Shown: piece by piece, positions 29,958 through 39,784 of the stretch | How positions within the stretch are numbered: the stretch's first letter is position 1 | How the letters are laid out: every line of letters starts with the position of its first letter | Origin: Kribbella capetownensis | GTDB taxonomy: Bacteria > Actinomycetota > Actinomycetes > Propionibacteriales > Kribbellaceae | DNA length: 64,000 bases | NCBI RefSeq assembly: GCF_004331485.1 | Contig: NZ_SJKD01000003.1 | Coordinates: 496,001 to 560,000, forward strand | Direction: 5' to 3' | The notes under the pieces: model-generated | What the model was told of the DNA's origin: nothing | The model's input: the letters and a program-made list of their open reading frames with translations, nothing else | Databases searched by the model: none | Made by a program: the position numbers and the translations under genes

Positions 29958-31271
29958 TCAGACCGCGAAGGCGGTGCTGTCCTCGTCGAACGGGCCCATC
30001 ACGGTGAGGGCGGGGGTGCCGGCGTACAGCTCGGCGGCGAGTGCGGAAACCTCGTCGAGGGTGACGGAGTCGATCCGGTGCAGGATCTCGTCGACGGTGG
30101 GCAGTTCGCCGTACACGAGCTCGGCCTTGGCGATCCGGGTCATCTTCGCGCCGGTGTCCTCCAGGCCCATCACGACCGAGCCGCGCATCTGGCCCTTGCC
30201 GCGGAGCAGCTCGTCCGGCGTAATGTTGCCGCTGGCAATCGACTGCAGCTCGGACCGGACCACGTCGAGCACCTCGGTGGCCTTCTTCGGCAGGCAGCCG
30301 GCATACACGCCGACCATGCCGGAGTCCGCATACGCCGAGCCGAACGTGAAGACCGAATAGGCCAGGCCGCGCTTCTCCCGGACCTCCTGGAACAGCCGCG
30401 ACGACATGCCGCCACCGACGATCCCGTGCAGTACGCCGGCGACGTACCGGCGTGTGTCGCTGCGGACCAGGCCCGGCATCCCGAGCACCAGGTGCGCCTG
30501 CTCGACATCACGGTGGTGCACGCGCACCCCGCCGTACGTCGGCGCCTGCGTGGCGACGGCACGGCGTACCGGAGCCGGCTCGGCCTCGGTGGTCACCCAG
30601 TGGCGCTCGAACGCCTTGCGGACAAGGCGAACGACGTCGGCGTGGTCGACGTTGCCGGCGACCGAGACGACGATGTTGGCCGGCTTGTAGCGGCGGCGGT
30701 ACCAGCCCACCACCTGCTGGCGGGACAGTCCGGCGACGGACTCCGGCGTCCCGGTGATCGAGCGGCCGAGTGGCGACCTGCCCCACAGCTGCTCGGCGAA
30801 GAGGTCGTGGATGTGGTCCGACGTCTCGTCGGCGTGCATCGCGATCTCTTCGTCGATGACGTCGCGCTCACTCTCCACGTCCGCATTCGTCAGGGTGGCG
30901 GAGGTGATCATGTCGCAGATGACGTCGACGGCGAGCGGGAGATCGGAGTCGAGCACCCGCGCGTAGTAGCAGGTGTACTCCTTGCCTGTGAACGCGTTCA
31001 TCTCGCCGCCGACCGCATCGATCGCGGCGGAGATCTCCAGCGCGTCACGGCGCTCGGTGCCCTTGAACAGCAGGTGTTCGAGGAAGTGCGTCGCGCCGGC
31101 CAGCTGCTCCGGTTCGTCCCGGGAGCCGACGCCGACCCAGACGCCGAAGGTGACCGAGCGGAAGCCCGGCACGGACTGGGACAGCACACGAAGCCCGGAG
31201 GGCAGGACGGTCCGTTTGACCGGACCGCCCGCCTCCGGGCTCAGCAGTGTGCTGGTGATCGCTCGGGTCAC
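29958..31271 (-). CDS. M16 family zinc metalloprotease (processing-peptidase-like)
   Basis: The 437-residue pitrilysin-family protein has the inverted zinc motif 'HFLEH' at residues 62-66 and the distal Glu expected in '[14 protein letters not shown]' near 138, plus the C-terminal inactive-half motif '[12 protein letters not shown]'. Actinobacteria regularly encode this gene immediately after pnp. GTG 31271 overlaps the pnp stop (GTGA), so it is translated from the pnp mRNA. It has no signal peptide, so it is probably cytoplasmic. Confidence 0.92.
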   Translation of the reverse strand: MTRAITSTLLSPEAGGPVKRTVLPSGLRVLSQSVPGFRSVTFGVWVGVGSRDEPEQLAGATHFLEHLLFKGTERRDALEISAAIDAVGGEMNAFTGKEYTCYYARVLDSDLPLAVDVICDMITSATLTNADVESERDVIDEEIAMHADETSDHIHDLFAEQLWGRSPLGRSITGTPESVAGLSRQQVVGWYRRRYKPANIVVSVAGNVDHADVVRLVRKAFERHWVTTEAEPAPVRRAVATQAPTYGGVRVHHRDVEQAHLVLGMPGLVRSDTRRYVAGVLHGIVGGGMSSRLFQEVREKRGLAYSVFTFGSAYADSGMVGVYAGCLPKKATEVLDVVRSELQSIASGNITPDELLRGKGQMRGSVVMGLEDTGAKMTRIAKAELVYGELPTVDEILHRIDSVTLDEVSALAAELYAGTPALTVMGPFDEDSTAFAV

Positions 31272-33511
31272 TCGGCGGACTCGGCCGCCTTGTCGTCACC
31301 CTTCTTCTCGTCCTCCTCGAGGACGGGGATCAGGGAGAGCTTGCCGCGGTCGTCGATCTCCGCGATCTCGACCTGCAGCTTCTGGCCGACCGAGAGCACG
31401 TCCTCGACCGCCTCGACCCGCTTGCCACCGGCCAGGCCACGCAGCTTGCTGATGTGCAGCAGGCCGTCCTTGCCCGGCAGCAGGCTGATGAACGCACCGA
31501 AGTTGGTCGTCTTGACGACCGTGCCCAGGTAGCGCTCACCCTTCTCCGGCATGGTCGGGTTCGCGATCGCATTGATAGCGGCTCTCGCGGCCTCCGCACT
31601 CGGACCGTCGGTCGCGCCGATGTAGACGGTGCCGTCGTCCTCGATCGAGATGTCGGCGCCGGTGTCCTCGGTGATCTGGTTGATCATCTTGCCCTTCGGG
31701 CCGATGACCTCTCCGATCTTGTCGACCGGGACCTTCACCGAGATGACCCGCGGCGCGAACTCGCTCATCTCACCCGGCGCGTCGATGGCCTTGGCCATCA
31801 CGTCCAGGATCGTCAGCCGCGCGTCCTTGGCCTGCGTCAGCGCACCCGCGAGCACGCTGGCCGGGATGCCGTCCAGCTTGGTGTCCAGCTGCAGGGCGGT
31901 GACGAAGTCCTTGGTGCCGGCGACCTTGAAGTCCATGTCTCCGAACGCGTCCTCGGCACCGAGGATGTCGGTCAGCGCGACGTACTGCGTCTCGCCGTCG
32001 ACCTCACCGGAGATCAGGCCCATCGCGATACCGGCGACCGGGGCCTTCAGCGGCACACCGGCGGACAGCAGCGACAGCGTGGAGGCGCAGACCGAACCCA
32101 TCGAGGTGGACCCGTTCGAGCCGAGCGCCTCGGAGACCTGGCGCAGCGCGTACGGGAAGTCCTCGCGGGACGGCAGCACCGGCACCAGGGCCCGCTCGGC
32201 CAGCGCGCCGTGACCGATCTCGCGGCGCTTCGGCGAACCCACCCGGCCGGTCTCACCGGTCGAGTACGGCGGGAAGTTGTAGTTGTGCATGTAGCGCTTG
32301 CGGGTCTCCGGGGACAGCGTGTCCAGCTGCTGCTCCATCCGAAGCATGTTCAGCGTGGTGACACCCATGATCTGGGTCTCGCCGCGCTCGAACAGCGCCG
32401 AACCGTGCACCCGCGGGAGCACCCGCACCTGCGCCTTGAGCGGCCGGATGTCGGCCAGCCCGCGGCCGTCGATGCGGACCTTGTCCTTCAGCACCCGCTG
32501 CCGGACCAGCTTCTTGGTCAGCGACCGGAACGCCGCGGACAGCTCCTTCTCGCGGCCCTCGAAGTCGGCGGCCAGCTTGTCCACCGTGGCGGCCTTGACC
32601 GCGTCGGTGGCGTCCTCGCGCTCGTGCTTGCCGGCGATGGTCAGCGCCTGCGCCAGCTCCTCGGACGCGGCGGCCTCGACCGCGGCGAACGCGTCGTCGG
32701 CGTAGTCCGGGAAGATCGGGAACTCACCGGTGGGCTTCGCGGACCGCGCGGCCAGGTCGGCCTGCGCCTCGACCAGGGTCTTGATGAAGCCCTTGGAGGC
32801 TTCCAGGCCCGCGGCGACGATCTCCTCGGTCGGCGCCTGGACTCCGGCGGCGACCTTCTCGAAGGTGCCCGGGGTCGACTCGGCCTCGACCATCATGATC
32901 GCGACGTCGCCGGTCTCGGTGACCCGGCCCGCGACCACCATGTCGAAGACCGCGTCCTCGAGCTCGGTGTGGGTCGGGAAAGCCACCCACTGGCCGTCGA
33001 TCAGCGCGACGCGGACGCCGCCGATCGGGCCGGAGAACGGCAGGCCCGCGATCTGGGTCGACATCGACGCGGCGTTGATCGCGAGAACGTCGTACAGCGT
33101 GTCCGGGTTGAGCGCCAGGACCGTGATGACGACCTGGATCTCGTTCCGCAGGCCGGACACGAACGACGGCCGCAGCGGGCGGTCGATCAGCCGGCAGGTC
33201 AGGATGGCCTCCTCGGACGGACGGCCCTCCCGGCGGAAGAACGAGCCGGGGATCCGGCCCACGGCGTACATCCGCTCCTCGCAGTCGACCGTCAGCGGGA
33301 AGAAGTCGAACTGGTCCTTGGGCTTCTTGCTGGCCGTGGTGGCCGACAGCACCATCGTGTCGCCGTCGAGGTAGGCGGCGGCGGAGCCGGCGGCCTGCTG
33401 GGCCAGACGGCCCGTCTCGAAGCGGATGGTGCGGGTGCCGAAGCTGCCGTTGTCCAGCACGGCCTCGGCGAATTCGGTGCCCTCCATGGGCGTACCGGTG
33501 GATCCCGTCAC
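31268..33511 (-). CDS. pnp: polynucleotide phosphorylase
   Basis: PNPase is a phosphorolytic 3'-5' exoribonuclease and, in actinobacteria, also a 3'-tail polymerase. The 747-residue protein has two RNase PH cores (first at '[17 protein letters not shown]', second containing 'GERDKR'-type region '[13 protein letters not shown]'), a KH domain ('[18 protein letters not shown]', about 620) and an S1 domain ('[21 protein letters not shown]'). GTG 33511 has GAGAGGGG 6 nt upstream; ATG 33487, eight codons later, has none. It follows rpsO and a long structured leader. Confidence 0.95.
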   Translation of the reverse strand: MTGSTGTPMEGTEFAEAVLDNGSFGTRTIRFETGRLAQQAAGSAAAYLDGDTMVLSATTASKKPKDQFDFFPLTVDCEERMYAVGRIPGSFFRREGRPSEEAILTCRLIDRPLRPSFVSGLRNEIQVVITVLALNPDTLYDVLAINAASMSTQIAGLPFSGPIGGVRVALIDGQWVAFPTHTELEDAVFDMVVAGRVTETGDVAIMMVEAESTPGTFEKVAAGVQAPTEEIVAAGLEASKGFIKTLVEAQADLAARSAKPTGEFPIFPDYADDAFAAVEAAASEELAQALTIAGKHEREDATDAVKAATVDKLAADFEGREKELSAAFRSLTKKLVRQRVLKDKVRIDGRGLADIRPLKAQVRVLPRVHGSALFERGETQIMGVTTLNMLRMEQQLDTLSPETRKRYMHNYNFPPYSTGETGRVGSPKRREIGHGALAERALVPVLPSREDFPYALRQVSEALGSNGSTSMGSVCASTLSLLSAGVPLKAPVAGIAMGLISGEVDGETQYVALTDILGAEDAFGDMDFKVAGTKDFVTALQLDTKLDGIPASVLAGALTQAKDARLTILDVMAKAIDAPGEMSEFAPRVISVKVPVDKIGEVIGPKGKMINQITEDTGADISIEDDGTVYIGATDGPSAEAARAAINAIANPTMPEKGERYLGTVVKTTNFGAFISLLPGKDGLLHISKLRGLAGGKRVEAVEDVLSVGQKLQVEIAEIDDRGKLSLIPVLEEDEKKGDDKAAESAE

Positions 33512-33519
33512 GGGATACC

Positions 33520-33660
33520 CCTCTCTCACTGTGGACGACAGCGAGGCGCGAGCTACCGGGGTGCCGGTCTTCGATCGAGGCCCGCGGGTGAACTGTGAGT
33601 TCTCCCGAAAGCCACTACCGAGGACCGGTCGTCCTCCCGCCACGCGCTTCGCGTCGCCTC
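33520..33660 (-). ncRNA. pnp 5' leader, probably the Actino-pnp RNA element
   Basis: The 247-nt gap between rpsO and pnp is highly structured on the minus strand, including GAGGAC-n5-GTCCTC and ACCGG-n4-CCGGT hairpins. A cis-regulatory 'Actino-pnp' RNA is known in this position in actinomycetes. I assign it by position and structure; I could not align the sequence. It may be a processing or autoregulation site for PNPase/RNase III. Confidence 0.5.
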
Positions 33661-33718
33661 GTTCGTCTTTCTTGCTGTTATTCAGTTGTTGAGCTCGTGC
33701 CTGGGCACGAATACGCCA

Positions 33719-33750
33719 GGAGCGGCCACCCGGGACTCGGGGGCCGCTCC
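33719..33750 (-). terminator. hairpin after rpsO
   Basis: GGAGCGGCC (33719-33727) pairs perfectly with GGCCGCTCC (33742-33750), immediately after the rpsO stop. There is no T-run on the minus strand, so partial read-through into pnp is likely. Confidence 0.6.
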
Positions 33751-33758
33751 TCGCGACG

Positions 33759-34031
33759 TCATCGGCGAAGGCCGAGCCGCTCGATCAGGGACCGGTAGCG
33801 GTTGATGTCCTTCTTCGCCAGGTAGTTCAGGAGCCGGCGGCGCTGGCCGACGAGCAGCAGCAGGCCACGACGGCTGTGGTGGTCGTGCTTGTGCTCCTTC
33901 AGGTGCTCGGTCAGGTCGGCGATGCGGTGCGTCAGCAGCGCGACCTGGACCTCAGGAGACCCGGTGTCACCCTCGGTCAGGGCGTACTCACCGATGATCT
34001 TCTTCTTCGTTGCAGCATCAACAGATGACAC
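33759..34031 (-). CDS. rpsO: 30S ribosomal protein S15
   Basis: S15 is an early 16S rRNA-binding protein of the small subunit. The 90-residue product contains '[20 protein letters not shown]', '[20 protein letters not shown]' and '[12 protein letters not shown]'. GTG 34031 is chosen because GAGAGGA lies about 6 nt upstream and it gives the canonical length; the longer frame is not supported. It is followed by a hairpin and then pnp, the conserved rpsO-pnp order. Confidence 0.96.
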   Translation of the reverse strand: MSSVDAATKKKIIGEYALTEGDTGSPEVQVALLTHRIADLTEHLKEHKHDHHSRRGLLLLVGQRRRLLNYLAKKDINRYRSLIERLGLRR

Positions 34032-34157
34032 AGAGTTCCTCTCGATTTCCGTTGCGCGGCGCACCGGGGCATTCTTCACCCGAGCACTCTCTGTCCGCGG
34101 CCGTTCAGACGGCAGCAGCCAGCGTATCAGTCCGTGGACGCGTCACCCTAATTCAGA

Positions 34158-34171
34158 ACTCCCTAGGGAGT
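34158..34171 (-). terminator. palindrome overlapping the ribF stop codon
   Basis: ACTCCCTAGGGAGT is a perfect 14-nt palindrome containing the ribF TAG. On the minus strand it is followed by TTCTGAATT. It is a weak terminator candidate. Confidence 0.35.
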
Positions 34172-35128
34172 CCCGGTAAGGATCCGGCGTGCGCCGTCGA
34201 CATCGGCCTTCATCTGCACCAGCAGCTCGTCGATCGAGTCGAACCGGATCTGGCTGCCGCGCAGCCGGGCCACGAAATCCACCGCGATCCGGGTGCCGTA
34301 CAGCTCCAGGTCGTCGCGGTCGAGGACGTACGACTCCACTCGCCGGTCCACACCGTCGAACGTCGGGTTGCTGCCGACGCTGATCGCCGCCGGCAGCGGT
34401 TCGTCGTACGCCGGAGCTCCGGGAGCGGGCTCGAGGACGGTCAGCCAGCCGGCGTACACACCGTCCAGCGGCACCGCGGCCCGTGGGTCGGCGGGGATGT
34501 TCGCCGTCGGGTAGCCCAGCTCCCGGCCGCGCTTGTCGCCCTCGACGACCACGCCGGTGACGCGCAGCGGGCGCCCGAGCGCCTCGGCCGCCGCCTCCAC
34601 ATCACCCTCGGCGATCCGCTCCCGCGTGTACGTCGACGACCACGGCTGCTCGCCACCGGCCAGGCTCAGACCCTCGACCTGGAAACCGGCCTCGGCACCG
34701 GCCGCGACGAGCGTGTCCACGTGCCCGGCCGCCTTGTGACCGAACCGGAAGTTCTCCCCGACCACGACCGCCTTGGCGTGCAGCGTCCGTACCAGGACCC
34801 GGTCGATGAACTCCTCCGGCGGCCAGCTGGACACCTCCTTGTTGAACGGGAGGATCAGCACGGCGTCGGCGCCGTGCCGGCCCAGCAGCTTGGCCCGCTC
34901 CTCGGGCTCGCTGAGCATCAGCGGCGCCCGATCCGGCCGCAGCACCATCATCGGGTGCGGGTCGAAGGTGAGCGCGACGACCGGCAGTCCACCCAGCTCG
35001 GCCGCCCGCGCCTTGGCGTGCGCGAGCACCTCCTGGTGACCCCGGTGCACGCCGTCGAAGTTGCCGATGGTGACGACCGACGGGCCGAAATCCGCACCCA
35101 CCTCGTCCAAACCGTGCCAGACACGCAT
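34163..35128 (-). CDS. ribF: bifunctional riboflavin kinase / FAD synthetase
   Basis: RibF converts riboflavin to FMN and FMN to FAD. The 321-residue protein has an N-terminal adenylyltransferase domain ('TIGNFDGVHRGHQEVL' near residue 20, 'GENFRFGHKAAG' near 118, 'SSTYTRERIAEG') and a C-terminal kinase domain ('LGYPTANIP', 'GVYAGWL', 'SVGSNPTFDG'). ATG 35128 begins 'MRVWHGLDEVG'. It is part of the translation locus (truB...ribF-rpsO-pnp), but separated from truB here by three unrelated genes. Confidence 0.95.
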   Translation of the reverse strand: MRVWHGLDEVGADFGPSVVTIGNFDGVHRGHQEVLAHAKARAAELGGLPVVALTFDPHPMMVLRPDRAPLMLSEPEERAKLLGRHGADAVLILPFNKEVSSWPPEEFIDRVLVRTLHAKAVVVGENFRFGHKAAGHVDTLVAAGAEAGFQVEGLSLAGGEQPWSSTYTRERIAEGDVEAAAEALGRPLRVTGVVVEGDKRGRELGYPTANIPADPRAAVPLDGVYAGWLTVLEPAPGAPAYDEPLPAAISVGSNPTFDGVDRRVESYVLDRDDLELYGTRIAVDFVARLRGSQIRFDSIDELLVQMKADVDGARRILTGTP

Positions 35129-35184
35129 GAGAGCAGGATTCCATGTCCCGAGGGCGTTCCGTGCGGCAGGTCCGCGATCACCCC

Positions 35185-35214
35185 TTGTGATCAGGCGGTG
35201 ACTCAACTTAGGGT
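35185..35214 (+). promoter_or_regulatory. candidate promoter of the SGNH esterase gene
   Basis: TTGTGA (35185-35190) and TAGGGT (35209-35214) are 18 bp apart. This would give a leader of about 26 nt that includes the GGGGAGGG ribosome-binding site. Confidence 0.35.
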
Positions 35215-35246
35215 GGGGCCGCACTGCCGAGCCTGGGGAGGGTCCT

Positions 35247-36251
35247 GTGAAGCTACGCCGCCTGGTCGCCGCCTGCGCGTCGCTGGTTCTGGTCGCCGCG
35301 CTGCCCGTGTCCAACGCCAACGCCGAGCCCGCCTTCCACAAGTACGTCGCGCTCGGGGACTCGTACACCTCTGCGCCGCTGGTGCCGCTGCCGGATCTGC
35401 TGTCGCTCGGGTGCGCACGCTCGTACAGCAACTACCCGAAGATGCTGGCCACGATGCTGCGGGTGCGCCAGTTCACCGACGTGAGCTGCGGTGGTGCCGA
35501 CACGACCAACATGACGCAGCCGCAGAGCACGATCCTCGGGACGGCCGCTCCGCAGTTCGACGCGCTGACGCCGGACACGGATCTGGTCACGCTGGGGATC
35601 GGCGGCAACGACTTCGGCGTGTTCGGCGACATCGTCGGCACCTGCCCCGGGCTGCGGGCCTCCGATCCGACGGGGGCGCCGTGCAAGGCGCACTTCACGG
35701 TCGACGGCGTGGACACGCTGCGGGCGAAGATCGCCCAGACCCAGACGCGGATCGCGATCGTTGTCCAGGGCATCAAAGCACGGTCGCCGCAGGCAACGGT
35801 CCTGCTGGTCGGCTACCCGAAGATCGCGCCGGAGCAGGGCACCTGCCCGTCGATCCTGCCGTTCGCCGACGGCGACTACTCGTACCTGTACTCGATCGAG
35901 CAGGCGCTGAACACCGCGATCTCCGCGGCCGCGGCCGCCGGCGGAGCGACGTACGTGGACACGTTCGGGCCGTCGACCGGGCATGACGCTTGCGCACCGG
36001 ACGGACAGGCGTGGATCCAGGGCAAGGACATCAACGTCCTCCGGGCGCTGAACTACCACCCGCGCTTCGAAGGCCAGGCGGGTGTCGCGTCGCTGACCTT
36101 CAAGACATTGACCGGTGCCCCGGCTAGAGTGACCGCCGCGGAGCAGTCGGAGTGGGCCGCACACGCTCGGGTGCTGACCCGGCAAGCCGCCGCCTCCCCA
36201 CAGGCCGTCAAGGCCTCCCTGAACCGCCTACGGACCAGCGCGCAACGCTGA
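35247..36251 (+). CDS. secreted SGNH-family lipase/esterase
   Basis: The 334-residue protein has a Sec signal peptide (about residues 1-26, cleavage after 'ANA'). Its SGNH hydrolase domain has block I 'ALGDSYTS' with the nucleophile at Ser39, the block III Asn in 'LGIGGNDFG', and a block V His probably in 'LNYHPRFEGQAG'. Paired cysteines fit an extracellular enzyme like Streptomyces SGNH lipases. GTG 35247 has GGGGAGGG upstream. It is inserted, on the opposite strand, into the ribF-truB interval, and closed by a 12-bp terminator. Confidence 0.88.
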   Translation: MKLRRLVAACASLVLVAALPVSNANAEPAFHKYVALGDSYTSAPLVPLPDLLSLGCARSYSNYPKMLATMLRVRQFTDVSCGGADTTNMTQPQSTILGTAAPQFDALTPDTDLVTLGIGGNDFGVFGDIVGTCPGLRASDPTGAPCKAHFTVDGVDTLRAKIAQTQTRIAIVVQGIKARSPQATVLLVGYPKIAPEQGTCPSILPFADGDYSYLYSIEQALNTAISAAAAAGGATYVDTFGPSTGHDACAPDGQAWIQGKDINVLRALNYHPRFEGQAGVASLTFKTLTGAPARVTAAEQSEWAAHARVLTRQAAASPQAVKASLNRLRTSAQR

Positions 36252-36276
36252 CCCTTTCCAATCCGTAGAGCGGCCC

Positions 36277-36311
36277 CCGGGCCGGACCACATCACGCGCG
36301 GTCCGGCCCGG
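36277..36311. terminator. bidirectional terminator between SGNH esterase and sirtuin genes
   Basis: CCGGGCCGGACC (36277-36288) and GGTCCGGCCCGG (36300-36311) form a perfect 12-bp stem with an 11-nt loop between two convergent genes. GTTTCT follows on the plus side. Confidence 0.8.
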
Positions 36312-36319
36312 AGGTGTTT

Positions 36320-37213
36320 CTACAGCTCGGTTCTTTGGAGCTGCTCCATGAGCTCGGTCAGGGCCTGGCCGAGGGGGAGGTTGACGCGGTACTCGGCGTA
36401 CGGGTCGCCGCGGGTGATGCCCTGGTTGATGATCAGCACCGACTTGCCGGCCTTCGCGGCGTGCCGGACGAACCGGAAGCCGGACATGACGGTCAGGCTC
36501 GAGCCGAGGACGAGTACGGCGTTCGCGTCGTCGATCAGGCGATAGCACCGTTCGACGCGGGACTTCGGGACGTTCTCGCCGAAGAAGACGACATCGGGTT
36601 TGAGTACGCCGCCGCAGACGGTGCACGGGACCACGGTGAACGTGCGGACGATGTCGTCGGGCAGTTCCACATCGCCGTCGGGGTTGATGCGGGTCGCCTC
36701 GCCCTCGAACGTCGTGTTGGCGGCTCTCAGCCGACGGTCGAGGACTTCCCGCTGGGACGTCGTACCGCAGTCGAGGCAGATGACGCGGTCGAGGTTCCCG
36801 TGCAACTCGATCACGTCGCGGGCGCCGGCCGCTTGGTGGAGACCGTCGACGTTCTGGGTGATCACGCCGTCGAGGTAGCCGCGGGCTTGCATTGTTGCGA
36901 CCGCACGGTGGCCGGTGTTGGGGTTTGCTCGGGCGATCGTCCGCCAGCCGAGGTGGCTGCGTGCCCAGTAGCGTTGGCGGCCGGACTCGCTCGCAGTGAA
37001 ATCGCCGTACGTCATGGGGGTGTGGGTGCGAAGGCTGCCTGTCTCGCCGCGGTAGTCCGGGATGCCCGATTCGGTGGAGATCCCGGCGCCACTCAGTACG
37101 ACGACTCCCCCAGTGGCGACCACGTCCGCGATCGGCGTGACGTCCGCCGTACCAGGCTCAAGCGCCAACACCTCAGGCCCAGGAGCCCACTGCAAAGTCG
37201 GACGAGAACGCAC
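36320..37213 (-). CDS. NAD-dependent protein deacylase (sirtuin)
   Basis: The Sir2-family enzyme of about 297 residues removes acyl groups from lysines using NAD+. Motifs: 'VVLSGAGISTESGIPDYRG' (about 38-56), 'GVITQNVDGLH' (about 116), catalytic His in 'IELHGN', and zinc cysteines in 'CLDC' and 'CTVCGG'. The start is uncertain. GTG 37213 ('MRSRPTLQW') lies 6 nt after TACGCT and could be leaderless; GTG 37240 is an alternative. It is in the block separating ribF from truB. Confidence 0.9.
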   Translation of the reverse strand: MRSRPTLQWAPGPEVLALEPGTADVTPIADVVATGGVVVLSGAGISTESGIPDYRGETGSLRTHTPMTYGDFTASESGRQRYWARSHLGWRTIARANPNTGHRAVATMQARGYLDGVITQNVDGLHQAAGARDVIELHGNLDRVICLDCGTTSQREVLDRRLRAANTTFEGEATRINPDGDVELPDDIVRTFTVVPCTVCGGVLKPDVVFFGENVPKSRVERCYRLIDDANAVLVLGSSLTVMSGFRFVRHAAKAGKSVLIINQGITRGDPYAEYRVNLPLGQALTELMEQLQRTEL

Positions 37214-37333
37214 CCCTCCAGCGTAACCAGCACATCCCACCCACGCGCTGTAATCCGACAGACGGCGGCGGCAGTCGACGTGACCGGTTAGCGGGATGGC
37301 CGGGGTGACCTGGTTGGTGGGTGACGTGGGGTC

Positions 37334-38191
37334 TCAGTTCACTCGGGGTGGGCCTGCTTTTAGGCGGCGTTCGGCTGTGGAGCGGACGGTTGTTGGGTCT
37401 AGGGAGGTCCAGTCGGCGTCTATCCACCAGGTGGCGCCGGCTTCTGACCAGGGGCGGACTGTGGTGGCGGGGTTGGGGTCGTCGGCGGTGGTGCTGCCTT
37501 CGGCGACTATGTCGTAGTTGTCCATGGTCAGGCCGTGGGCGGCTCGCTCGTTGCGGATCCAGGTGACGCCTTCGGCCAGGAGGTCTGGTGTCCACTCGCC
37601 TGGCTTCTCGCCGGGCGGTACGACGTAGTTCGGGAGCCAGCCGTCCTGCAGAGCCGCGCGGCGCATGGACTTGGGTCGGGGCCAGGCGCCGACTACCCAG
37701 GTCTGGATCCTCGGCTGTTGGACCGGTGGTGGCGGCGCGGGTGGGACGAGGTCTCCGACCTTCCTGGAGCGGTAGTGCTTGCCGGCGTACTCGAACGATT
37801 CGTCGCGCCACAGGTACTGCAGCATCTCCAGCGACTCGTCCATCAACTCCGCGCGCACCTTGCGGCCCGGATCGTCCTCGAACAGCCAGAATCGATCCTC
37901 GCCCGAGACCCCGAGCCCGACCGCCAGCGTCACCCGGCCGTTGCTCAGGTTGTCGACCGTCGACGTCTGCCCGGCGACGTCCCACGGCTTCCGGCGCGGT
38001 AACGGCGTCAGCATCGTCCCCAGCCGGATCCGCTCAGTCGTCATTGCCGCGGCGCCGAGCATCACCCAGGCGTCGATCCCCCAGACGGCTTCCCACACGA
38101 AGAAACCGTCCCACCCACTCTCCTCCGCGAGCGCCGCCAACTCCGCCGCATCCCGAGCATCCCCCATCGGCAACACGAACCCATATCTCAT
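37334..38191 (-). CDS. luciferase-like (LLM class) flavin/F420-dependent oxidoreductase
   Basis: The 285-residue TIM-barrel protein begins 'MRYGFVLPMGDARDAAELA' and has 'EESGWDGFFVWEAV', 'MTTERIRLGTMLTPLPRRKPW' and 'NLSNGRVTLAVGLG', typical of bacterial luciferase-like monooxygenases/F420 enzymes. Cofactor and substrate cannot be told. GGAGG abuts ATG 38191, an unusually short spacing, so the gene may be translated without a leader. It lies between sir2 and truB on the same strand. Confidence 0.85.
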   Translation of the reverse strand: MRYGFVLPMGDARDAAELAALAEESGWDGFFVWEAVWGIDAWVMLGAAAMTTERIRLGTMLTPLPRRKPWDVAGQTSTVDNLSNGRVTLAVGLGVSGEDRFWLFEDDPGRKVRAELMDESLEMLQYLWRDESFEYAGKHYRSRKVGDLVPPAPPPPVQQPRIQTWVVGAWPRPKSMRRAALQDGWLPNYVVPPGEKPGEWTPDLLAEGVTWIRNERAAHGLTMDNYDIVAEGSTTADDPNPATTVRPWSEAGATWWIDADWTSLDPTTVRSTAERRLKAGPPRVN

Positions 38192-38353
38192 CCTCCGACG
38201 GTAAGACCGCCCACCGACAGAAACCGCCGTCGTCCAGACCCCCCGCTCTTCGGAAACTTCTCGTCGCCTGGCGGCACTTTGTTTCCGCAAACCCGCCACC
38301 GCCGTCCACCAACCCGCCGCACCGCACCGGCGCGCCGGACCGGCTGGCCCAGG

Positions 38354-39247
38354 TCAGCTGACGAAGACGGCGGTGGGTTTGGCGACGGGGCCGTGGGGTT
38401 CGTAGAGGGCGAGGAACGTGCCGGTGGGGTCGAACATGGCGGTTTGGCCGAGGGCCAGTTTGAGGCCGGACAGCGGTCGGCCGGTGCGGATGGCGGCGGC
38501 CTGTTCGGGGCTGGCGTCGTACCGCGGGAAGGTTTCCGCGGCGACCTCGGAGATCGGGCGCCAGACGAAGTCCTCGGCCAGGGACTCCAGCGTGTATGCC
38601 GTCGACAGGTCGAAGGCGCCGACCCGGGTACGACGGAGTGCGGTGAGGTGACCGCCGACGCCGAGCTCGGCCCCGAGGTCACGTGCCAGCGCACGGATGT
38701 ACGTCCCGCTGGAGCAGTCGACCGACACATCCACGTCGATCCAGTCCGCGCCGGGGCGTACGTCGAGAATGTCGTACCGCGACACCGTGACGGCGCGGGC
38801 CTTGAGGGCGACCTCTTCGCCGGCGCGAACGCGTTCGTACGCGCGGCGGCCGTCGACCTTGATCGCGGAGACCTTCGACGGCACCTGCGAGATCTCGCCG
38901 CGGAAACCACCCACCGCCGCCTCGATCGCCTCCGCGGTGAAGCCGTCGACCGGGGCCGTGGTCACGATCTCGCCCTCGGCGTCGTCGGTCGTCGTCGTCG
39001 CGCCGAGCCGGATCGTCGCGTCGTACGACTTGTCCGACAGCTGTAGGTGACCCAGCAGCCGGGTGGCGCGGTTGAGACCGACCACGAGGACGCCGGTCGC
39101 CATCGGGTCCAGGGTGCCGGCGTGGCCGACCTTGCGAGTGCCGGCGAGACGCCGGATCCGGGCCACGACGGTGTGCGAAGTCAACCCCATCGGCTTGTCC
39201 ACGACGACGACGCCGTCGGACGACGGGGTGAAGACGGGACCGCTCAC
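38354..39247 (-). CDS. truB: tRNA pseudouridine-55 synthase
   Basis: TruB makes the conserved pseudouridine 55 of the tRNA T-loop. The 297-residue protein has the catalytic motif '[12 protein letters not shown]' with Asp47, then '[10 protein letters not shown]', '[20 protein letters not shown]' and '[15 protein letters not shown]', and a C-terminal PUA-like region. GTG 39247 overlaps the rbfA stop (GTGA), coupling the two. Confidence 0.95.
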   Translation of the reverse strand: MSGPVFTPSSDGVVVVDKPMGLTSHTVVARIRRLAGTRKVGHAGTLDPMATGVLVVGLNRATRLLGHLQLSDKSYDATIRLGATTTTDDAEGEIVTTAPVDGFTAEAIEAAVGGFRGEISQVPSKVSAIKVDGRRAYERVRAGEEVALKARAVTVSRYDILDVRPGADWIDVDVSVDCSSGTYIRALARDLGAELGVGGHLTALRRTRVGAFDLSTAYTLESLAEDFVWRPISEVAAETFPRYDASPEQAAAIRTGRPLSGLKLALGQTAMFDPTGTFLALYEPHGPVAKPTAVFVS

Positions 39248-39684
39248 TCGGCCGGCTCGTCCTCGTCGTCCTCGCGGTGCTTGTACGGATCGGCGTCGCC
39301 GGCCGGCTTGGCGCCTGCGGCGGCCTTGGCCACCTCGGCGTCGGCCTCCCGGGCCTTGGCCAGCAGGTCCTCGATGTGACCGGCGCTCTCCGGCACCGCG
39401 TCGAGGAAGAACGCCACGCTCGGCGTGTGCCGCAGCCCGAGCGCCTTGCCGACCTCGCTGCGGATCAGCCCGCGGGCCGACTCGAGGGCGGCCGCGGTCG
39501 CGGTCCGCGCCTGCTCGTCGCCGTACACGGTGTAGAAGACGCTCGCCTCGCGCAGGTCGCCGGTCAGCCGGGCGTCCGTCACGGTGACGAACCCCAGCCG
39601 GGGGTCCTTGACCCGGCGCTCGAGCAGCTCGGCGACGAGCACCTGGATCCGGTCGGCCAGCTGCTTCGCCCTTGCTTCACCCAT
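39244..39684 (-). CDS. rbfA: ribosome-binding factor A
   Basis: RbfA is a 30S maturation and cold-shock factor with a KH-like fold. The 146-residue protein contains '[20 protein letters not shown]', '[21 protein letters not shown]' and '[17 protein letters not shown]', and has an acidic, Lys/Glu-rich tail. It overlaps truB by 4 bp and is separated from infB by two strong hairpins. Confidence 0.95.
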   Translation of the reverse strand: MGEARAKQLADRIQVLVAELLERRVKDPRLGFVTVTDARLTGDLREASVFYTVYGDEQARTATAAALESARGLIRSEVGKALGLRHTPSVAFFLDAVPESAGHIEDLLAKAREADAEVAKAAAGAKPAGDADPYKHREDDEDEPAE

Positions 39685-39710
39685 CAGGGCTCACTCCCTC
39701 ATTCATGAAC

Positions 39711-39777
39711 AACGTCCGGAGAGAACACCGCCTCTCCGGACGTTACTCCGGTGGCCCGGCACAGTGCCGGGCCACCG
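39711..39777 (-). terminator. tandem hairpins between infB and rbfA
   Basis: Two perfect 13-bp stems are found: AACGTCCGGAGAG/CTCTCCGGACGTT (39711-39723/39732-39744) and CGGTGGCCCGGCA/TGCCGGGCCACCG (39749-39761/39765-39777). Together they should strongly reduce transcription from infB into rbfA. Confidence 0.8.
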
Positions 39778-39784
39778 TCGCGGA

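Noticed and set aside
31454-33598. 714-codon plus-strand frame opposite pnp
   Set aside because: Antisense shadow of pnp; low-complexity Arg/Leu/Asp composition.
34010-35986. 658-codon plus-strand frame across ribF and the SGNH gene
   Set aside because: Out-of-frame with the SGNH esterase and antisense to ribF, both of which have clear motifs.
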